Source: an uncultured Bacilli bacterium (GTDB taxonomy: Bacteria > Bacillota_I > Bacilli_A > RF39 > UBA660). Taken from it: a stretch of DNA of 10,578 nt. The notes beneath the pieces are model-generated. The model did no database searches. It had not been told where the DNA came from and saw only the letters and a program-made list of their open reading frames with translations. Below, piece by piece: positions 7,100 through 10,578 of the stretch. The number at the start of each line of letters is the position of its first letter. The first letter of the stretch is position 1. Where the stretch lies: NCBI GenBank assembly GCA_947626445.1, contig CANQSC010000039.1, positions 1 through 10,578 of the forward strand, given 5' to 3'. The position numbers and the translations under genes are program-made.

Positions 7100-7114
7100 T
7101 TTTTAACTCCTTTT

Positions 7115-7140
7115 AAAAAAGAAGATTTTATTCTTCTTTT
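7115..7140 (-). terminator. Hairpin terminator between the thioredoxin-like gene and trmL
   Basis: On the minus strand, AAAAGAAGA and TCTTCTTTT (plus-strand 7132-7140 and 7117-7125) form a 9-bp stem with the loop ATAAAA. The T run reaches 7115. The TAA stop of the upstream gene (7128-7130) is in the loop. Only 28 nt separate the two genes and no promoter is evident between them, so it may be a partial terminator that lowers trmL expression, unless trmL has a promoter inside the upstream gene. Confidence 0.55.
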
Positions 7141-7811
7141 GATAATTCATACATATCTAATAACTTAGAAAAGTCTCCAGCTTCCATCATTTTTTCATCT
7201 AATCTTTCAACTTTATCAATTAAACTACCATTTTTAAAATATAGAATAGTTGGTGTTTTAGTATTTTCTTCAATACCAAATAATTCTCTTAGATTAGTAT
7301 TTTCATCTTTTAAATAGATATAAAAATTATCTTTTAAATCATTATCTTTAATAACTTTCTTTAAATCTTTTTCTAAGTTATATTCTTCTTCATTATATTC
7401 TTCATCTTGATTTAGAGAAGTTATAAAGATAAATGTTTCTTTATTTTGTAAGGTGCTACTAATATCTTCTTTCTTAATTTCGTTAGCAATAACTTTATTA
7501 TTTAATAAATAACTTTTACTGTAATCCTTATTTTCAAAAACACCGCCAATTTTAGCAATTCCAATAACAACTATTAATAATGCTAAAACAATTATTAAAA
7601 TCATTTTGTAATCTAATTTTGGTTCTGTAACTTTGTGCTCTTCTTTAATTACTTTTTCTTCTTTTACTACTTCTTCGATTTCTTCTTTTTTTGGTGCTAC
7701 TTTTTTAGTAGTAGTTTGTTTTTTTGCAGTTGTTCCGGTTGTTGTTTTCTTTTTGGTAGTAGTAGTTTTTTTAGTTGTACTACTTGTTTTCTTTTTTGGT
7801 TCATTAGCCAT
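7128..7811 (-). CDS. Single-pass membrane protein with Lys/Thr-rich N-terminal tail and cysteine-free thioredoxin-like domain
   Basis: A protein of about 227 residues in three parts. Residues 1-45 are a low-complexity Lys/Thr tail; about 46-65 are charged (Glu/Lys) and may be helical. One transmembrane helix follows (about 70-88). The remaining ~135 residues are probably outside the cell and look thioredoxin-like: a FIFITS strand, a long acidic helix region and a KTPTILYFKNG segment with the conserved cis-proline. The whole protein has no cysteine, so the CxxC redox site is missing and disulfide chemistry is excluded; a binding or structural role is more likely. I chose ATG 7811 because AAAGGA lies about 11 nt upstream. 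The in-frame ATG at 7823 would abut the Shine-Dalgarno and leave almost no leader after the likely TSS. The thioredoxin-like assignment is moderate; the function is unknown. Confidence 0.72.
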   Translation of the reverse strand: MANEPKKKTSSTTKKTTTTKKKTTTGTTAKKQTTTKKVAPKKEEIEEVVKEEKVIKEEHKVTEPKLDYKMILIIVLALLIVVIGIAKIGGVFENKDYSKSYLLNNKVIANEIKKEDISSTLQNKETFIFITSLNQDEEYNEEEYNLEKDLKKVIKDNDLKDNFYIYLKDENTNLRELFGIEENTKTPTILYFKNGSLIDKVERLDEKMMEAGDFSKLLDMYELSKEE

Positions 7812-7823
7812 TTTTTCATCCAT

Positions 7824-7959
7824 CCTTTACTATTAAAATTGTAACATATTTTTTTTAATAAAAAAAGAGCCTTTTTTACTTAACATAATTAGACATTAAA
7901 ATTTGAAAATTATAATAAAAATGCTTTTAAAATAATATAATATTTATAGGAGAAAGATT
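7824..7959. promoter_or_regulatory. Divergent promoter region between the thioredoxin-like gene and the GH3 gene
   Basis: For the minus strand, an extended -10 TGTTACAAT occupies 7846-7838, with only a T-rich -35 region. Transcription would start near 7831. For the plus strand, TATAAT occurs at 7911-7916 and again at 7936-7941. The second lies too close to the ribosome binding site AGGAGA (7948-7953), so the first is preferred, although its -35 (TAGACA at 7890-7895, 15-bp spacing) is poor. A weak 7-bp AAAAAAG/CTTTTTT hairpin (7861-7877) with one G-C pair lies between them and may insulate the two units. Confidence 0.4.
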
Positions 7960-9288
7960 ATGAAAAAAAAAATAATTTTATGTAGTATATTTTTAGTATT
8001 TTTATTTGGGGTCGTAATGTTTACTTTAAAAGATAAAAGTCAATTAAAAAAATCTAGTACAATGGAAGGCACAATTGTCGATTTAGAAAATGATTTAGTA
8101 ACTATTAAAGATAATAATAATGATATGTATACTTTTAAAAGTGAAATTGATGGAGAAGTAGGTAATGAAATTAATTTGACTTATACTGGAGAGTTAAATA
8201 AAAATAAAGATATTCAAGATGTTGTAATAGATAATTATACAGTTGTTGAAATTGAAGAAAATAATGATTTATTTAAAGATTATTATGATTTAGCTGATAA
8301 AAAATTGAGTACTATGAGTCTTGATGAAAAAATTGGGCAAATATTATTAGTAAGATATCCTGATGATAATCAGATTGCTGATTTAAAAAAATATAATTTT
8401 GGGGGATTTGTTTTCTTTTCCAAAGATTTTAAAGATAAAGATTCTGATGAAGTTAAGAAAATGATTAATGATTTACAGAGTAATAGTAAAATACCACTTT
8501 TAACGGCTGTTGATGAAGAAGGTGGTAAAATAATTAGAATTAGTAATAATGACAAGTTAGTTAAAGAACCTTTTAAATCGCCAAGAGATTTATATAAAGA
8601 GGGTGGATTTGATTTAATTAAAGAAGATACGATTAATAAAAGTAAAGTATTATATAATTTAGGTATTAATCTTAATTTAGCTCCTGTAGTTGATATTGCT
8701 ACAAGTTCATCTGATTATATGTATGATAGGTCAATTGGACTAGATGCTGATGATACGGCCACCTTTGCTAAAACGGTAATAGAAGTCAGTAAAAATAAAG
8801 GTGTATCTTATGCTTTAAAACATTTTCCAGGTTATGGAAGTAATAGTGATACTCATTTAGATAGTTCAACTGATACTAGAACTTTAGAAGAAATAATGGA
8901 AAAAGATATTGTTCCTTTTAAAAGTGGAATAGAAGCTGGTGCTGAAGCGGTTTTAATAAGTCATAATACGGTTAAAAGTATTGAAGATACTCCGGCCTCT
9001 TTATCTAAAAAAGTAAATAATTTGTTAACTGATGACTTAAATTTTAGTGGGGTCGTAATTTCTGATAATTTAGATATGGGTGCTGTTGCGGGTATTAAAG
9101 ATGTGATTGTAAAAGCTATATTAGCCGGGAATGATTTAATAATAACAACTGATTATGCATCTCAAATAAATGATATAAAAGAAGCTTTAGAAAATAAAAG
9201 TTTAACTGAAAGTGAAATTGATGCTCATGCTAGAAAAATATTAGCTTGGAAATATTATAAAGGAATAATAATTGATAACCAAAAATAA
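7960..9288 (+). CDS. Membrane-anchored family 3 glycoside hydrolase, NagZ-type beta-N-acetylhexosaminidase
   Basis: A 442-residue protein. A basic N-terminus and hydrophobic segment (about 5-23) form a signal anchor; Cys8 does not sit in a good lipobox. Residues about 33-98 form a small extra beta-rich domain absent from cytoplasmic NagZ. The GH3 TIM barrel begins near 105 (LSTMSLDEKIGQ). It shows the VDEEGG motif (184-189), KHFPGYG (287-293) followed by D297-T-H299, the Asp-His general acid/base pair typical of NagZ, and SDNLDM (368-373) with nucleophile Asp369. Known family role: removal of N-acetylglucosamine from muropeptides in cell-wall turnover. Extracytoplasmic placement resembles the Bacillus NagZ/YbbD system. 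The usual KHFPGHG has Tyr292 instead of the second His. AGGAGA is 7 nt upstream of the ATG. GH3 and the NagZ catalytic dyad are firm; the exact substrate is inferred. Confidence 0.88.
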   Translation: MKKKIILCSIFLVFLFGVVMFTLKDKSQLKKSSTMEGTIVDLENDLVTIKDNNNDMYTFKSEIDGEVGNEINLTYTGELNKNKDIQDVVIDNYTVVEIEENNDLFKDYYDLADKKLSTMSLDEKIGQILLVRYPDDNQIADLKKYNFGGFVFFSKDFKDKDSDEVKKMINDLQSNSKIPLLTAVDEEGGKIIRISNNDKLVKEPFKSPRDLYKEGGFDLIKEDTINKSKVLYNLGINLNLAPVVDIATSSSDYMYDRSIGLDADDTATFAKTVIEVSKNKGVSYALKHFPGYGSNSDTHLDSSTDTRTLEEIMEKDIVPFKSGIEAGAEAVLISHNTVKSIEDTPASLSKKVNNLLTDDLNFSGVVISDNLDMGAVAGIKDVIVKAILAGNDLIITTDYASQINDIKEALENKSLTESEIDAHARKILAWKYYKGIIIDNQK

Positions 9289-9308
9289 AACTAATAGTTT
9301 TGTTTTTT
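9287..9308 (+). terminator. Weak intrinsic terminator of the GH3 gene
   Basis: AAAAC (9287-9291) and GTTTT (9297-9301) form a 5-bp stem with a 5-nt loop, followed by a T run (9303-9308). The stem starts within the stop codon. It has a single G-C pair, so efficiency is doubtful. Confidence 0.4.
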
Positions 9309-9317
9309 CTTTAGTCA

Positions 9318-9326
9318 TGATATAAT
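9318..9326 (+). promoter_or_regulatory. Extended -10 promoter of the LemA-family gene
   Basis: TGATATAAT is a perfect extended -10 element. The -35 region 17 bp upstream (TTTTGT, 9298-9303) is poor, which an extended -10 can compensate. Transcription would start near 9332, about 19 nt before the ATG. Confidence 0.6.
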
Positions 9327-9350
9327 TTTCTTAAGAATAGAGGTAATGAT

Positions 9351-9896
9351 ATGGGAACATTTGGTTTAATTTTAATTATTCTAGCTTTTAGTGCACTTTA
9401 TGCCATAATACATATTATGATTTATAATAAAATGCAATTTTATTTAACTAAAATAGAAAATGTTGAAGGAATGGTTGATGAAGTTTTAAGAGAAAAATAT
9501 GATTTATTATTAAAACTTGATAAAGCTATTAAAGATGCTTTAAAAGATAAAAATGATTATGTAAAAGATTTAAAAGAATTAAAAAAAGCTAAAGTTAGTA
9601 ATTTTGAAATGCAAAGAAAGTTAACTGAAGCAGAAAGTTTATTAGAAAATATTTATTATGACCATGAAGAATTAGAGAAAAAAAATAATTTTAAAAAAAT
9701 ATTTAGTGAATTAAAAAAAGTTGATGAAAAATTAATGGCTGGGATTACTTATTATAATAAAAATACTTCTGTTTTTAATAATTATCTTCGGAAGTTTCCA
9801 AATAATGTAATTGCCAAGATTCATAAAATTAAAGTTAAGACATTTTTTGATGGTAAAGATATGACTGATAATGATATTTTTGATTTTAAATTATAA
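9351..9896 (+). CDS. LemA-family membrane protein
   Basis: A 181-residue protein with an N-terminal transmembrane helix (about 3-25) and an alpha-helical bundle after it. The family signature is at the C-terminus: YYNKNTSVFNNYLRKFPNNVIAK (residues 134-156), the usual YN..V..YN....FP...iA pattern. The N-terminal helix (IYNKM...KIENVEGMVDEVLREKYDLL) matches the LemA segment that normally reads YN.LV.LRN.V..AW.QID. Length is typical (about 180-190). The helical domain is expected outside the cytoplasm. LemA proteins are common in bacteria but their biochemical role is not established. AGAGG (9339-9343) is 7 nt before the ATG. The gene has its own promoter and converges on the cotJ genes, sharing a terminator. 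Confidence 0.85.
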   Translation: MGTFGLILIILAFSALYAIIHIMIYNKMQFYLTKIENVEGMVDEVLREKYDLLLKLDKAIKDALKDKNDYVKDLKELKKAKVSNFEMQRKLTEAESLLENIYYDHEELEKKNNFKKIFSELKKVDEKLMAGITYYNKNTSVFNNYLRKFPNNVIAKIHKIKVKTFFDGKDMTDNDIFDFKL

Positions 9897-9916
9897 AAAG
9901 GCTTAGTAGCCTTTTT
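9895..9916. terminator. Bidirectional terminator between the LemA gene and cotJC
   Basis: A 9-bp stem AAAAAGGCT/AGCCTTTTT (9895-9903 with 9908-9916) with the loop TAGT has A's on the left arm and T's on the right, so it serves both strands. The LemA stop is at its base and the cotJC stop (9903-9905) lies at the stem-loop junction. Confidence 0.85.
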
Positions 9917-10460
9917 TCTTATAGTAATCTTTTAATTCTTTGAAACGATTAAAGTGAACAACTTCTCTTTGTCTTAAAAATAATAAGACACCTAAGACAT
10001 CTTCATCATTAGTTAAGTCAATTAAGTTTTCATAGACAGCTCTGGCTTTTTGTTCAGCAGCCATATCTTCATAAAGATCAGCTATGACATCTCCGGTAAC
10101 AGCAAAATAAGTTGCAGTAAAAGGTACACCTGAAGCATCTGTTGGATAAATTCCTTTACCATGTTCAGCATAAATATTTTCTAATCCTGCAGCTTTTAAT
10201 TCAGCTACAGTAGCGTCTTTAGTTAACTGACTAACCATTGTACAAATCATTTCACAATGACCTAATTCTTCTGTTGCAATATCATTTAATAAAGCTTTTC
10301 CTTTTTCATCAGGCATTGAAAATTTTTGGGAAAAATATCTTAGACTTGCGGCAAGTTCCCCATTAGAACCACCAAACTGCGTTATTAAACATTTAGCCAT
10401 TTTTAAATCTTTCTTTTTAATATTGATTGGATAATTTAAGTGCTTAACATATTTAAACAT
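9903..10460 (-). CDS. cotJC: CotJC-type spore-coat protein, manganese-catalase family
   Basis: A 185-residue member of the manganese catalase (ferritin-like four-helix) family, of the short CotJC type; true Mn catalases are much longer. Candidate metal ligands are all present: Glu35 (GELAA), Glu65 and His68 (TEELGH), Glu136 (AAEQKAR) and His169 (REVVH), with spacing matching the dimanganese site of characterised Mn catalases. In Bacillus, CotJC is an inner spore-coat component encoded with CotJA and CotJB. The start is ATG 10460: AAAGGAGGT (10468-10476 on the minus strand) lies 7 nt upstream and the protein then begins like CotJC. An upstream in-frame ATG (10481) would bury that ribosome binding site. 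The 5' end overlaps the cotJB end by 8 nt, indicating coupling. The protein may act against peroxide, but activity of the short form cannot be read from sequence. Confidence 0.93.
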   Translation of the reverse strand: MFKYVKHLNYPINIKKKDLKMAKCLITQFGGSNGELAASLRYFSQKFSMPDEKGKALLNDIATEELGHCEMICTMVSQLTKDATVAELKAAGLENIYAEHGKGIYPTDASGVPFTATYFAVTGDVIADLYEDMAAEQKARAVYENLIDLTNDEDVLGVLLFLRQREVVHFNRFKELKDYYKKKGY

Positions 10461-10578
10461 ACATACTACCTCCTTTATCATCCCATGGCCAAGGATTTTT
10501 CACCCAATTAAACATTTCGCCGTCAGTTTCATTAACTACAATTGGACCATATTTTTTAACATAATCTAATTCTAAATT
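10453..10578 (-). CDS. cotJB: CotJB-type protein, C-terminal part only (cut by window edge)
   Basis: An open frame enters from the right edge and gives the last 41 residues before TAA (10453-10455). It contains YGPIVVNE and NPWPWD, matching the YGP... and PWPW C-terminal signature of CotJB spore-coat proteins. Its end overlaps the cotJC start by 8 nt, the arrangement expected for a cotJB-cotJC operon. The start and N-terminal part lie outside the window. The identification rests on the short motif plus operon context. Confidence 0.78.
   Translation of the reverse strand, partial: NLELDYVKKYGPIVVNETDGEMFNWVKNPWPWDDKGGSMYV

Noticed and set aside
7633..7844. Two plus-strand Phe/Ser/Val-rich open frames opposite the thioredoxin-like gene
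   Set aside because: They are shadows of the Lys/Thr codon repeats on the minus strand.
10461..10481. Upstream ATG adding 7 residues to CotJC
   Set aside because: The extension would contain the strong ribosome binding site AAAGGAGGT; ATG 10460 matches the family start.
1..10578. DGR reverse transcriptase, template repeat, CRISPR array, transposase, tRNA or rRNA gene
   Set aside because: I looked on both strands and found no supporting motif or repeat; any DGR machinery must lie outside this window.

Overview
The window is AT-rich chromosomal DNA of a low-GC, Gram-positive-type bacterium (Bacillota). The indicators are a T-box riboswitch in front of a class II lysyl-tRNA synthetase gene, strong AGGAGG-type ribosome binding sites, short intrinsic terminators, a CotJB-CotJC pair, and TAA as the stop codon of every gene seen. 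Trp is encoded by TGG, so the standard code fits. The style resembles uncultured gut Bacilli/Clostridia lineages; that placement is inference.

Layout. Bases 1-351 hold three small hairpins, a sigma-A-type promoter and a T-box leader with a lysine (AAA) specifier candidate, followed by lysS (352-1830) with its terminator. Next is a PMCA-like calcium P-type ATPase (1893-4478). Then comes the most unusual unit. A promoter whose -35/-10 spacer contains ten consecutive G's drives a 570-residue membrane-anchored protein with a C-terminal sulfatase-modifying-factor/C-type-lectin-like domain (4578-6290). Its last ~35 codons differ sharply from the rest of the gene: almost all end in T or C and adenine is scarce. 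They look like the variable region of a diversity-generating retroelement (DGR) target.

On the minus strand follow a zinc-ribbon membrane protein (6309-6578), trmL (6578-7099) and a Lys/Thr-tailed membrane protein with a cysteine-free thioredoxin-like domain (7128-7811). On the plus strand are a membrane-anchored family 3 glycoside hydrolase of the NagZ type (7960-9288) and a LemA-family protein (9351-9896). A bidirectional terminator separates LemA from a convergent cotJB-cotJC operon (9903-10578), in which cotJB is cut by the window edge.

Most genes are housekeeping or envelope functions without an obvious shared pathway. The surface-protein locus stands out because it carries marks of two diversification mechanisms: promoter phase variation by slippage in the G tract, and sequence diversification of the ligand-binding tip. 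No reverse transcriptase, template repeat, transposase, CRISPR array, tRNA or rRNA gene is visible here, so any DGR machinery would have to act from elsewhere. A smaller recurring theme is that several intrinsic terminators contain the gene's own TAA stop codon in the hairpin.
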